A stretch of DNA of 64,000 nt from Diphasiastrum complanatum. Its lineage: Eukaryota > Streptophyta > Lycopodiopsida > Lycopodiales > Lycopodiaceae. The stretch lies in NCBI GenBank assembly GCA_029204225.1, contig CM055113.1, positions 9,696,364 through 9,760,363 on the forward strand, read 5' to 3'. Of the stretch, positions 34,016-46,844 are shown piece after piece (position 1 is the first letter of the stretch; each line of letters starts with the position of its first letter). Under the pieces are notes generated by a model. The model did no database searches, was not told the origin of the DNA, and saw nothing but the letters and a program-made list of their open reading frames with translations. The translations under genes were made by a program, and so were the position numbers.

Positions 34016-37000
34016 GTGGTTGTTTTCCTCCTCGCATGCATCATTCATTCACCTTCTTTCAAGGATTGTATCTGACGTTCTGACTATTTGGGTATCCATT
34101 ATCGTTAAAGTTCTTTGGACTAATCTATTATGCCAAGGAAGGATATAGTCAGTCTTTCAAGCCCTACAAGCAATAGCAGAGGACTAATCTACCTACTGAC
34201 TAAAGAAAGACTGAACCAGATTATAAGCTCTTAATCAACAAATTCAACCCTATATCATTTCGATCAAACTCTATGACTGTTTTGTGTTTATGATGTGCAC
34301 ATGAATAATTGAAAGGTATTTCGCTTGCTTTTGTCTATGAATAAAGTTGCGAATCTTAATTGTTTTGTGCAGTGAGTGATGGACACACAAGATTACCCAA
34401 GTATAAGAACACCCCACATGCCTTGTACACAATTGCACGTTCAGAGGTAGGATTGGAACTAGCTCCTGTACACATTTTTTGATGCAAGTGTACACGACAT
34501 TTACCTTTTTTTGAGTAGCCAAGAAATCCTCAAAGACTATGCTTGTATCAACTAAGCAATAATAATTTTGTGAGCAATTTTTATATGTTAATAGTATTTG
34601 TCGATTTTTAACAAGTTTTCATGGTTTGTTATATATGAATGGCTCATTTGTGATAATGTTCAAGCACAAGTAGTGCATCCAATTTTACAAGCATAAAAAA
34701 AGTGCAAAGCATCTCCTGGTGAAAGATGATTCAAGATATTATTATGGTAAAAAAAAGTGACTAATTGAGATTTGTCTAGAGCTATCAATTGTGAGATAAT
34801 GTTCAAACTTCATGCTAACAAGCTTACAATCAAGCCATGAGAGTCTTGACATTTGTGAAGAAATACCACAATATACACTAGAAAGCACTATCTTTCATGC
34901 TAACAAGCTTACAATCAAGCTATGAGAGTCTTGACATTTGTGAAGAAATACCACAATATACACTAGAAAGCACTATCTATAAAGGTGGCTATGATTGATT
35001 TGTCACATTTGCTGAAACATATCAGTGTTTGATTTGCACAATGCAAACTAATTTGAAATGGCTCTCAAAAATAGAACCTTTGGATGGGATCTCTAAAAAA
35101 TCAAGTTTTGGCTTTTGTTAAAACAATGACAAGTTATGGTGTAGGGTTTAGGGTGTGAACTACAACGTCACAATGCAATTACTTTGTAGAGCGATTGTTG
35201 CGCCGATGCCTCAAAGGGCGTTGGGACTTGAGCAGTTTCTCCAAGACACGCTTAAGTCTAATATTCATCCGACATGAACTCATTGAGAAGCAAACTTAGA
35301 AAACGCAACAAGCCTAACCATTCAGATTTAGGAAAACAGGAATCCCAACCAACCCGAAAGCCAACTTAGAATTTGTTCCCAAAAGATAACCAAAGGCAAA
35401 GACAAGTCACTCATGAAATCCTAAAGCATAGTGGTCGCCAAACTGACCAAATGGCATAGCGGCGGGCCTCACATTGGTGACGTACCCTTAGGCGCCAACA
35501 ACGCAAAAAGGTTGTAGTAAGGGTCCTTCCACTTGGACCAGTCCTGGAGGTGAAACTGAAATGGTAATCATCCCCAAGTATCAATCTTATCAAATTTGGA
35601 AGAGGTTACATTCATACATAGATTGACTGGTCTCGGGGCCACCAACACGTGTTGGGCATTGTGCCTGGCTCGCGCTGGTAGAGGGAGCTGAGACCTGGCG
35701 ACTGGATTCCTGGCGCTAGTTGAGCTGCCCAAGTTTTTGTCTGCTGGACTCCCCCTATAGTTTTGCTGTGATTCGGCGCGGCCCCTTTGTCCTGGAATAT
35801 AGTGTGGTCTGGTAAAGCACACTTTTTTGGATTTAGTTTTTATTTGCTGATTAAGCTTGGCAGATTCAGTCTAGCTTTGGATTTGGATCCCAGGAGTTGT
35901 CCTGGTGGGCAAAATCAGCTTGGCTCCTGGACATGGGTCCCAGGAGCTGACTAGGCCATGACTCGAGCTCTAGAGCTAGCTTATGACTTGTGACTACTTG
36001 ATTGGCTCACCACAAGTCGGAGGCTCAGTCCTTGACTTCCTAACTGTTACCTGGGTATAAATTGTTGATTCCTGAATCATAGATGTTGATTGGTCAGTGG
36101 CTTCAATGCTCAATGTGACAAACTTGAACTTGAGAAGAGTATACGAAATCCCATCTGTACCCTGGGAAAGTAGGTAGTCCTCTCTCCTCATGAGTCTCCA
36201 TGAAAAGCAAGAAATCTCTACCAATGATGAAATCAATTAGGTCTCCAGCTGGGGATGATGAGTGTATACCGTCACAGTTCCATAATCCAATCTTGAGATG
36301 CTGTGGATGGGGCTTAGGGGCTCTCCCGAACCCAGGGACCCCAAATCCCTAGCATTGGGAGCTGCTAGGAGCACTATAAAAAAAGTGCACCCGCCCATCT
36401 CGATAGATAGCCCGTCTGCCAGACTCACGAGCCGCCTAAAAGGCCTTACGCCTCTCCTCCACCTGGATATAAGTGAGGTCGTCATCCATATAGATAGTGG
36501 TACCATGTAGCTTAGCTCTGCACTGCAAGGCCTCTCTGCGACTCTCCAAGGAGGGCGGATGATAAGTTTGTGGCTGCATCTTTGGTAGTCTTCCATGCAG
36601 TATCTAGTCTGTCGGTCCTGTGCCCTAGGGTGATGTCGAGGAAGCGTTTGGCTTCGTCCATGGCATTTTGTGTATCTAGGATCCCACAAACCCTAATGTT
36701 ATGGGCTTTTTGGTTTTGAGATCTCTCTTCGAAATGGTGGCTGAAATGACTGATGAGATGGGAGCACTCGGTTTGGTGCCTTTCTTCAAAACCGATGACC
36801 AAGAAAGGGCCTCTTCTTTTTGCTTCTTAATCTTGTTTTCGAGTTCCCGTATCATTGTGCCAGTGAACTCCGAAACTGCAGCCTGCTTGGTTCCAATTGA
36901 TTGCTCGAGTGATGTGACTTTTGCCTGCAATAGGTTCTTCTCATTGACCAAAGAGGTCACGAGCCCCTTCGGCATTGCAATTTCAAGCTTCGAAGTATGG

Positions 37001-37284
37001 AAATCTGATCAATCTGCCAAGCTGAAAAAAGTGCAATTGATTTCGAGGGTGTGTACGGAGGAATACTTATTGTAGGCTGTGATTCTTGGAGGGAAGAAGA
37101 ACTGGCAGCAGTAGAAATGATAGGAACGGGGAGAAGAGGAGCAGTTCCAGGAGGAGTAGTACACACGGAGGAGGCGGCCACAGGCAGGGTAGGCGCTGCC
37201 ACACAGGCAGACAACGCTGCCTACGTGGCAGCACCGCCACATCAGCAGGGGTGGGGGAGCGGGCAAGACGGCGAGGAGGAGGCT

Positions 37285-37342
<58 letters not shown>

Positions 37343-40300
37343 TTATGGTTTAAGTTTGATCAATTTCACCATGTATTTTAGCGCCACACAATTTTAATTT
37401 GCGTTGTATTCTCTCAAAGTTTAAATAGGCTTACCAAGTTTGTGAACATTATAAAAATTTATTGTAAAGGTTTTTAAACCTTGAGTAGGCCCATAAGTTG
37501 TACATGGGACCCTAGGGGGTAATTTTACATGCTACCAACTATATGTTGGAACTACATGAATTTTCTTATGCTGTAGGAGGGCGCATTTTTCCTATATAGG
37601 AAACTTGTGGACCAAGGCAAATCATTGCATGAAGAGAGAAAGTGCATGCTTAGCATGTGGGACACCTATTTTACCTACTTAGCATGTGGGACACCTATTT
37701 CACCTACTTTTGACACTTGGAAGCCATGTACATCACATATCATTTCTTTTCAATCTATAAATGATACCTCCTCCTCCTAGATGGGCGCACTATTGGAGAG
37801 AGAGATTTCTTCTCACATGTGCTCTTGTGATTTGTTTTTGTGGTAGAATCTCTTGCTAATTAATGCTAGTGTAATGCTATCGTAGATTGGTGTCTTGTTG
37901 GATCTGATTTATTGCTTTGTATTCTTGCTGGAAATTCATGGACAGCAAGCATTCGTGATCCAATCGACCCAATTGGAGGAGCAATTTCCAGGATTAATGA
38001 TGTTAGAATGCTCCTTGCAGCATATACTATCATTTTAGTTTACGTAGCAAGTTTCTGACGAAAGTTTCATGCAAATTTTTGCTCGCATCCTCTTCATCTT
38101 GCTTGCTGCCCTCCCTAGCCAGCAGATCCGATTACTTCGAAAGTTTGATCTATTCATTGCATGTAGACAAAATTACAATTTGCTATCAATTTCCATTTGC
38201 ATGTGCAAGTACTAGTCCATGCATGTTGCATGCATGCCTCTAGAATTCTTCAGATTGCTTGCATGTTTCCATAGTTGCTTGCATGTTGATTGCATGTCAT
38301 TGTATTTGCTTGCATGTTGATTGCATGTCACTGTATTTGCTTGCATGTTGTTGATTTTGATCTATTTTGAGTTGTAGAAGACCATCGAGGATTCCTAGGT
38401 AAATCTCGATTTAACGATCTTTTCTATCTCTATTTTCAATTCTATAACAGTACTATAAGAGCAATGGCTTCTACTTCTACTTTTCAAGCAAGGACAACGA
38501 TCCTAGATGGATCCAACTATCCTGCATGGAGATCAAAGACTCGACTGATCCTGCAAGCTGAGAAGCTATGGCCTTATGTTGATGGGACCATTCCCAAACC
38601 GCATGTACCTGATGTAATAAATACAGCAGCTTATGAAGAAGATTTAAAAGATCTTCATGCCTGGTTGCATGCAGATTCGAAAGCTAAAGTAATTATCTCC
38701 CAAACCGTTTCGGAAGATATCTTTCTCACTGTTGTCGATTCTGCTACAACAAAGGATATGTGGGATGAACTTGCTTGAAGATTTGAGTCCAAATCACAAA
38801 CTCAAATCTTATATCTGTTTGAGCAACTTACTAGTTTAAAGTGGGAGGGAATTTCAGATTGTGATACTTTTCTTTTCAAGTTACAATCTTTGTTTAGTGC
38901 TCTACAAAGTGCAGGTAGAATAACTCCCAAGGAGGAGAAGCTTACGTACCTGCTGCGAGCACTACCACCCTCCTACATCTACATGCGACCTGTTCTTACA
39001 GGTAAATCCTTTGAAGAGGCCATTCAAAGCCTTCGAGAGGAGTATCTCATGCGGCAAGGAAGTTCACCTTCTCAAGGAGGAGCTAGAGCTTTATATGCGA
39101 CGAAAGGAAAGGGCAAGGCAAAAGGACGCGGAAACCAGTTTCAAGCTACTAGCATGCAAGATCTAAACAATAAAGATTCTAAAGTGGAATCATCTGAGCC
39201 TAAGTCAAAGAAATCTTTTTGCAACTATTGTAAAAAGCCAGGACATACTCTTGATAAATGTTGGGCAAATGGTAAAAAGCATTTGGAATGTGGTGTTCAA
39301 ATCTCGCTAGGCGTGCCGTAACGGCTGAAACTGACGCCGTAGGAATCACCGTGGGCATGAAGAAAGGTGGTTTAGAGCCAAACTACGCTCGATTTGGTTG
39401 CCTATAGCTCAATGTCAACACTTGCAAAAAATCAAGCCTACACTTACCAAAAATCAAAAACTGATCGTTTCGCTCTCCACGAAGCTCAGATCCCCCTAGC
39501 ACCGTGCACACCACCTCCGTATCACCGAGTAGATGCCTGCCGACTATGCACACGCCTCGATCGGACACCTGTAGCTCAAAATAAAAAAATTTACCTCCAC
39601 GGCTGGCGTGACTCTGGCTGTGAAGAGGAGAATTTTTTTTTTATAAACTGTTTTGTTTTAATCACGTTTCTGGGAGGAGAAACGCGTTTCTCAGAAACGC
39701 GTCCTCCCATAAACGCGTTTCTGGGCATCTATGTTATGGACACATGCTCGTTACTAAATCCTCATCAGTATGTAATTTAATCCGGCAGAGAAAATCATGG
39801 ATTTGAGTAATTAGACAAGCAACTGGACCTACAACAATGGTCACAAAATTTCAAATAGCTAAAGTTCCAGCAACAAAAGAGGAATAGAAAGTGTTTTTCA
39901 TAGAATGTAAAAGTACCCCCTTCGACAATATTTTATATTGTAGTAACTTTTGGAAGAGAACTCAAATCATTCTGTTGCTTGCTTTTGGAGGTGCACCTTG
40001 ATCATGTGCTCCCAAAAATGTATGCATTTTTCAACTTTTGTCTCAAAAAATACATTTGAGATGACCTCCTTCAAATGTAAAAAATTAGGGTTTTTAGAAA
40101 ACATCTAGAGGACTTGTCCAAGGGCAATTAACTGCTAGGATGTCAATGCAGTTGGCAAAACTCAATTTTGGTGCCAAACAAAAGGTTATGGCAAAAGATG
40201 TCTATTGAGTGCGAGAGACAGAAAATGGTCATAGAACAAAAAATGTCTAGAGATAGAAAAAATGTCAACAACTAAAGAAGGTGAAAAAGTGCTCTGATAC

Positions 40301-43300
40301 CATGTTATGAATTTAATTATATATATTGGCATCAAGTAAAACAGACATTCAAAAACCATTCTCCAACTAAGAAACTTAATGCACATCAATGGCTATTGAT
40401 AGCTCACGATAGATCTCCAACCATAGATGCAGCGCGTTTCTGAAACGCGTTTCAGAATCGCGGTCAGAAACGCGGTTCAGAAACGCGTTTCTAAAATTTT
40501 CCAAAAAATTCTAGAAATGTTTTTTTTTATATATATATTTTTTGATTTTTTTTTTTGGGCAATATGGGTATCAGATGAAAGCTCTAATTAAGAGCATTAT
40601 TACTGTGTAGTTTGCCGAATGGTTCGGGTGCATTAACTCCCAGGTTTCGCTATATCTCCTTTTAATATAAAAAATTAATAAAAAAACGCACCTCAAGATT
40701 GATACACATAGGGCAGAAATTTAGCGGAATGAAGGACACATGCAACTCTAGATTTCAATTAAAAGCTTTGGAGCAGAAATTGGTCAGCACAAGTAGGCCA
40801 TCAAAACATGGGCGGTGGTCGTCCTTATAAAAAGGAAGATGGTAAGACATCTCCTCAAATGTCAAAGTCCATTGGAGCCACTATGTCTGAAGAAAAATCA
40901 TGGGAACAGAAGAGACATAAAGCGAGGGTAACATGCCCTTTTTAAGGGGCCAAACGATTATTGGAAAATACACTAAGCCACCATTGCCAAGGGGTAGAGC
41001 GAGCTTGGAGAACCAAGAAGGATAACGATACCTTGATGATTTGTTTTGATTCTTTGGAAGGAACAAGGTCAGTATCATGTCTAAAAGCCAAGCTAATAGA
41101 GACACACATCTTTTTAGACGATGATCTCATATATATGCAAGTGGAAGAACGTAGGAAGGCCTTTCAGGAAGTCAAGACCCCAGACAAGAGAATAATTTAT
41201 AAATTACAGAGATGGGGGCAAATGAGATACATAGATGGGAATAGCAACAGGAAATAGGCAATTGGGTCCTTCGGGTATGGGAGCAACATGGGGACCTACC
41301 TAATCCATTGAGAATTTGGAGGAATTGTAGTGGTATACTCAACAATGTGGGATTTGAGAGACTTTGTGGATAGTCGGGATATCCTCGTCTTTACAAAGGC
41401 ACATGAGAGCCCAGAGCGAGAATTATTTTATTTTTCAGGCTTCAGATGGGAGTCAGTTTACAGAGCAGAGACTAGATCAGCCAATGGATGAGGTTTTGGT
41501 GGGTTGCCTTGTTTGTACAGGGACACAACACAATGGGGGATACAGAGATGATCAGGCGAGATCTATGTGGATTAGACTATGGGGATCGAGCATAGGGTTG
41601 GACAAAGATACTTATCTCACAACTTGTTATTTCGCCCTAGACACTTGTGCATGTATTGAGGGAGTGGGCTCACCTTACACATACTTTTTCACTTGTCAAA
41701 GAGAGGCATGTTCTCTTGATGGGTATTTCTAATGCTAGGATCGAGGCAGACAACGTCTCATGCAACAGACCAAGATTCCTTATGTATTTGGGCACTAGAC
41801 ATTGAGGATTTGGGTATTACTAGACATAGATGGACCAATCACATGTTATGGAGAGCATTTTCTACTGCTTGGGGAAGCGCATGAGTTAACCATTTCTTCA
41901 GGTGACTTTACTTGCTAATTGCATAGCGGTGGACATAGCGTGGTCAACTTTCTCATGAGATCACCTTCTCTCCTCCCTTGGATTACAACTTTCAATTCTC
42001 GTGGTAATCTCAAGCAACATGTTTTACCAGACTTTTGGTATATCTATATTTCACCTTGCAAAGGGTACCCATTAGTGCATTCGACGTTTTCATTATATAC
42101 TTTATATTCAAAGAGCATGGGCAGCTAGGTGTAAAACTACTCTACTACAGGTCATATTTCTTGGAGCTAGACACAATAGGATGCCCTAGGCTACCTCGGT
42201 ATCTAGACATCAGTTTATCCGATGGCAGCTCTGAGTCTCATCTCACCAACTTTGCATAGAGACAGGTCGGTTCCAGGGCACACCATGGGAGAGCAGGATT
42301 TGTAAGATTTGTACATTGGGCTTGTGTTGGATGAGGAGCACTTCATTATTCAAATGCCCTATATACTTTGACATTAGACATTACGACATATGACAATGTA
42401 TTAGAACAAGACATGGTATCAAACGAGAAGATAGCCACAAATACACAGGAGGGTAGGTCATCGAGACATACATTCATGGCCACCATCTAGACAGGGATGA
42501 CATCATGAGAAGCCTCCAATACAGACCACCACTATCATTGCTTTCTTGAACTGATTGATAGTCGCATGAGAGTGTTTTTTGAGCATATCATGGCTTAGCA
42601 TATTGTTATTGGACTTGTATATACATTATATGTACTACATTTTTGAGTGGGAGGAGATTGAGCTACTTTAGAGATATGTTGTTTTATTCAACTATTTCCT
42701 ATGGACATTTTTTTTGTACACCCTAGTTTTTACACACTTGAGATGTCTGCTCTTTTTGTCTTACGTACCCAAGACATCAATAAAGGTTTCTTTCTAGTAT
42801 AGTACATGGTTAGACAAGACATCAATAAAGCTTTCTTTCTATTACAATACATGGTTGTAGGTTTAAGGTGCTAGACTCTCTCACAACTAGACTCACCATG
42901 GGTGCTCCACTTGATCCCTTGACAAGCTAAGCTACTCACTACTTGTGAGGGTGTTTTGTGCCTAGTGAGCAAGCAAGGAGAGAGCATGGAGGTAGAAGGG
43001 TTCCATGAATGAATCATGATGGATGTTTGTAAAGTAGATAGTTGAACCTTTTCAATGGTGTCTAGTGTATCTACTTAAGCTCATTGTCATGTGAATGCAT
43101 GATGAATCATGATTATCAATTATCCTTCTAAAATTGTAATATGTCAAAGGTATTTCAAAAGAACTTTGACACACAGTGAAATCTTATGTCAACTTGATTG
43201 AATTGTTGAAGGTAGCTCTACAACCAATGACCTAGACAAGGACCAATTATATGCGATAACCATCGAGTGCCAAATAAGAGGCCAACCGTGATATAACCTT

Positions 43301-46300
43301 GGTAACCGTAAATGATGAATCATGGGAAAAAGAAACCCTTTGATTTTTTGGCGGAGCCTTGAAAGTAAAATTGATTGTCTTAGGCCACCCAAGAATTGCT
43401 TTTTGGTCAAGTTTTTTGTACCATTGAGGATAAAAGTTCTCTTATTTACCTATTTTGTTTAGTGAGTATAGCCAAAGTCCAAAAGATATTCACTAAACTA
43501 CAAAAGTTTGGCAAAAAAAGGAAAGGGCTCCCCTTTGTTGCTAGAGGAGTGGGAAGCTAGGACAAGGATGGGGCTAGAAACAAGTACAACCTTGAGGGAG
43601 GAAGGAGGGGCCTTCTATGAGAGTTGTAGATTTGCTAGCAAGGAGAGGCTTATGGATGATAGTAGAAGCATTTAGGTAGTATAGTGGTTTCAATGGCTAA
43701 GAGGAGAGGGGGATAAAGGGAGGGAGGTGTAACTTCTCATAATACTTTAAAATATTTTAGTTGACTTTTACAATTCCCAAATCATACCCTTATAGTTTGT
43801 TTAGCTACAAAGCCAAATAGTTTTAGAAAGTTATTTCTGTTGTTGAAATATGCATAGTTTTCTATTTAACTCTTCAAAATTCAATCAAAAGGTAGTGAAT
43901 TGTTTTAATTTCTTATACATATGCATCGTGTTTGGCATGTATAGCAGGGCTTGAGAGGACTATATGCTGGGCTTTTTCCTGCAATACTTGGCTCAAGTTT
44001 GTCATGGGGATTATATTTCCTATTGTAAGCTCTTCTCACTAGCTATTAATCTTTTCTATTTTGAGGTTGTTATATATGAGAGAGAGAGAGAGAGAGAGGA
44101 CGCTTTGTTAACGTTTTTTCCATGCCAAAAGGCATATAAGACAAAACTGTACATCACATAAGATGGCAACCAACGGATCAATGCCGTCAAAGCAATAGAA
44201 TTAAAACCAAAACTAACTAAGAAGAGATTTTATAATCCTGGTACGTAGACCATTTAACAAGTCAAGTGGACATCTCTTCATTTCTCTAACTCCGGTTCTA
44301 TCTCAGATTTCAAACTCTCGTTAATAGCATGAGATTTACGGTCTACAAATCAGATAATTCCATCACGATAAATAAGTCACTTTCCAATTGTGATAGCTTT
44401 TTGTCTCTTTTTTCCGTTCTTGCATGTGGACGAAGGTAAGATCTTCGTCCAAGTAAATTTTGGTATCCTGCAAGTTCATGCAATGGTCACAGCTTCTCGA
44501 GAAAATTAAAGTGTTTTTTAAAGTTAAACAGGCCTTTGGCCTGGTTATCTCCCAGACTACATCACCTATCACTACATGTACGTACTTAAAAGCACAACCT
44601 GCACATGTTTAGATCGGTTTTGCCATTGGTTAAACATAGTCCTCATCATTCCTACTTGGTTTTATGAGGACTCTGATGAAGGTTCTGAGTTTGTGAATGA
44701 AACTGTGTCTCTGCACTAGCACTTCACGACGGTAACACACTGAAGTGAAGCGTATGACAAAATAATCTGGATCCTTCTTAGGCTGGTAGGTAGTTTCCAT
44801 ACCTTGGTTGTGATGCTGGAGATTCTCTTCCAAGATGCCGCTGCAGACCTTCCCTCGTCCTCGAAAGCTAAACCACATCATCAGCATATAATAGAATAGT
44901 GATAACGAGGTCACCCAATGTTCATCCCTCACCTCCCTCTGTCTGTATAACCTGCTCAAGCTCATCTATATGCAAACCAAAGAGTGTAGGTGAGAGAGGA
45001 CATCCCTGCTTAACCCCCCCAATGGTACTCTCTATCGCTGGTGATACAACTCCTGATACTCGGATCCGGCCAATAACTCGTCTGTACAATGCCACAATTG
45101 CCTGTATGATATCCTCCTGGAAGCCACGGTCCTGAAGTCTCTGTATCAGTAAATGTTGAGGCACAGAGTTAAAGGCTTTGCGGAAATCCACAAAGCAGCA
45201 GTATACACACTCTCTCCTGGCCTTAGCCTCCTCAATGATGGATCTGAAGGTGAAAATATGATCTGATGTAGTATATCCTGGTCTGAAACCTGCCTGACCT
45301 ATGGCATGTAGTGCTCTGGTATCCATCTCTGTACTGATCTCTGACTGAAGAATAGACCAATAAACCTTGGCAAAGAGGTGGCTGATCATGATGGTACGTT
45401 AGTTGTCGGCTTTCATGGGATCACCGCCTTTATGGATAGGATGAATAAGGTTTGTGGACAAGGGGAGGGGAAACCAGATGTGATAGCGCGGTTAAAGAGT
45501 AAAGAGAGGAAGGGTGAGAGGATGTCAGCGGCCTGCTTCAAAAGTTCAGCCTGTAGATCATCAATGTCTTTGGCCTTATGTAGGTTTAATCGGTCGATGG
45601 CCTCTTAGCCTTGCCATCCCGATAAATTACCCTCTTCCCCAAAGCTTTTGCCTCACTGAATGCTTTTTTCCGATCCGCAACTAATATGGGAGTGAGATCA
45701 TCATCCATAAATATAAGTGTACCTCTAAGCTTGGCCCACAGTTTGAGGGTTGCCCGTCTCTCTTCCAAATTCGTGAAGCGGACTATGAGTGTAGAAGGGT
45801 CTCTCTTGGTTCTCCAAGCTCTATCCAACCCTTCGGAGTGGTGGGAGAGTGTGCTTGAAAGAAAGCTGGCTGCTTCGATCATTGGATCGTTGGTGTCTTC
45901 AACTCCGCGGACCCTAATATTCAGGGATTTGTACTCTCGCATTCGCTCTTCGGATATGGTGGCTGAAATGACTCGGTTGAAGGATGGTGTACCCTCCTTA
46001 ACATCCTCCTTGAAAAGAGAAGCCCACGATTTCGTCTCAGCCTTATGTTGCTCTATCTTCTCTTCCAGCTCTTGAATCTTTGTAGGTTCTCCTTGTTTAC
46101 TTATTGCTGCCTCCAAAGAAGTAATCCGGGTTAACATGATCTCTCGTTCAGCGGCCATTGATTGAATGATCGTTTGAAGCTGTCCCATTTCCTTTCGTAG
46201 AGAGGTGGATTTGTTTTTGATTTGCTCGATGTAAGAGAAAATGTATTGCTCAAATGACTTGGCAGGTGTGTAGATCTCGGGTATCAAGAAAGAGGAGTGA

Positions 46301-46813
46301 GCAGGTGGAGGGCAAGGAGTGTGGATTGTAGGCAACACTGACTCCCTCACCTTGCGTAAGGCTCCATCTGTAACAGCAGTAGTACCATCATTAGGGCTCT
46401 GAGCAGCATCGGAAACAGTTGCAAAAGAATTGGAAACAACAGTGATGGACTCTGTAGCGCTGGTGGAGAGCGAAAAAGGTACTATTTCAATGATGGGATC
46501 TGCAGCGCTGGTGGACAATGGAGGGGAATCTGTAGCGCTGGTGGAGATAGTACTGATGGGGGATGCAGCGTTGGTAGACCCTGAGTCTGCATCGGTGCTG
46601 TTGGTCAACAAAGAGGGGACCAGCGATGAGGGTGATGGAGGGACCAGCGAGGAAGAGTCATGGCCAGCCAGTGATGGAGGTGAAGGATGGGCTAACATGG
46701 AAGTAGCCTGGACACGGGCAGAAGTGCGTGGGGGGAGCGTGGGCTCCCCTTCCCTTTCTTGGCCATAGACAACGGTAGAGAAGAAGTGAGGCCCTACAGT
46801 AGCGCCATCTCCC

Positions 46814-46844
<31 letters not shown>

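Larger units (their letters stand above)
39321..40839. other. Intron spacer with two CG-rich palindrome clusters
   Basis: No coding sequence. Two clusters rich in AAACGCGTTT words (39665-39724 and 40436-40494) are separated by about 710 bp of AT-rich DNA, which could mark the ends of an unclassified element. Confidence 0.4.
34447..43947 (+). other. Carrier gene intron 2 (9.5 kb)
   Basis: GTAGGA...TATAGCAG. It contains an 85-bp tandem duplication, an antisense LINE fragment (36110-37285), a Copia LTR-gag fragment (37554-39320), two AAACGCGTTT palindrome clusters and a sense LINE remnant (40840-42858). The rest (34981-36109, 42859-43947) shows no recognisable element. Confidence 0.85.
44100..46812 (-). 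mobile_element. LINE copy A: intact ORF1, RT without endonuclease, extra ORF1 piece
   Basis: Minus-strand element bounded by (CT)n on both sides (46813-46860 upstream, 44079-44099 downstream). Order on the minus strand: 5' leader, ORF1 (46698-45586), directly RT (about 45600-44870) with the endonuclease deleted, then a second degraded ORF1-like stretch (about 44850-44380). The 3' end has the family hairpin ATGCC-TTTT-GGCAT (44135-44122). It looks like a chimera or a multiply deleted copy. Confidence 0.85.

Noticed and set aside
36298-37075. Plus-strand frames of 70-124 codons
   Set aside because: They are the antisense of LINE ORF1 copy D.
45686-46768. Plus-strand frames of 112-129 codons
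   Set aside because: They are the antisense of the intact LINE ORF1.
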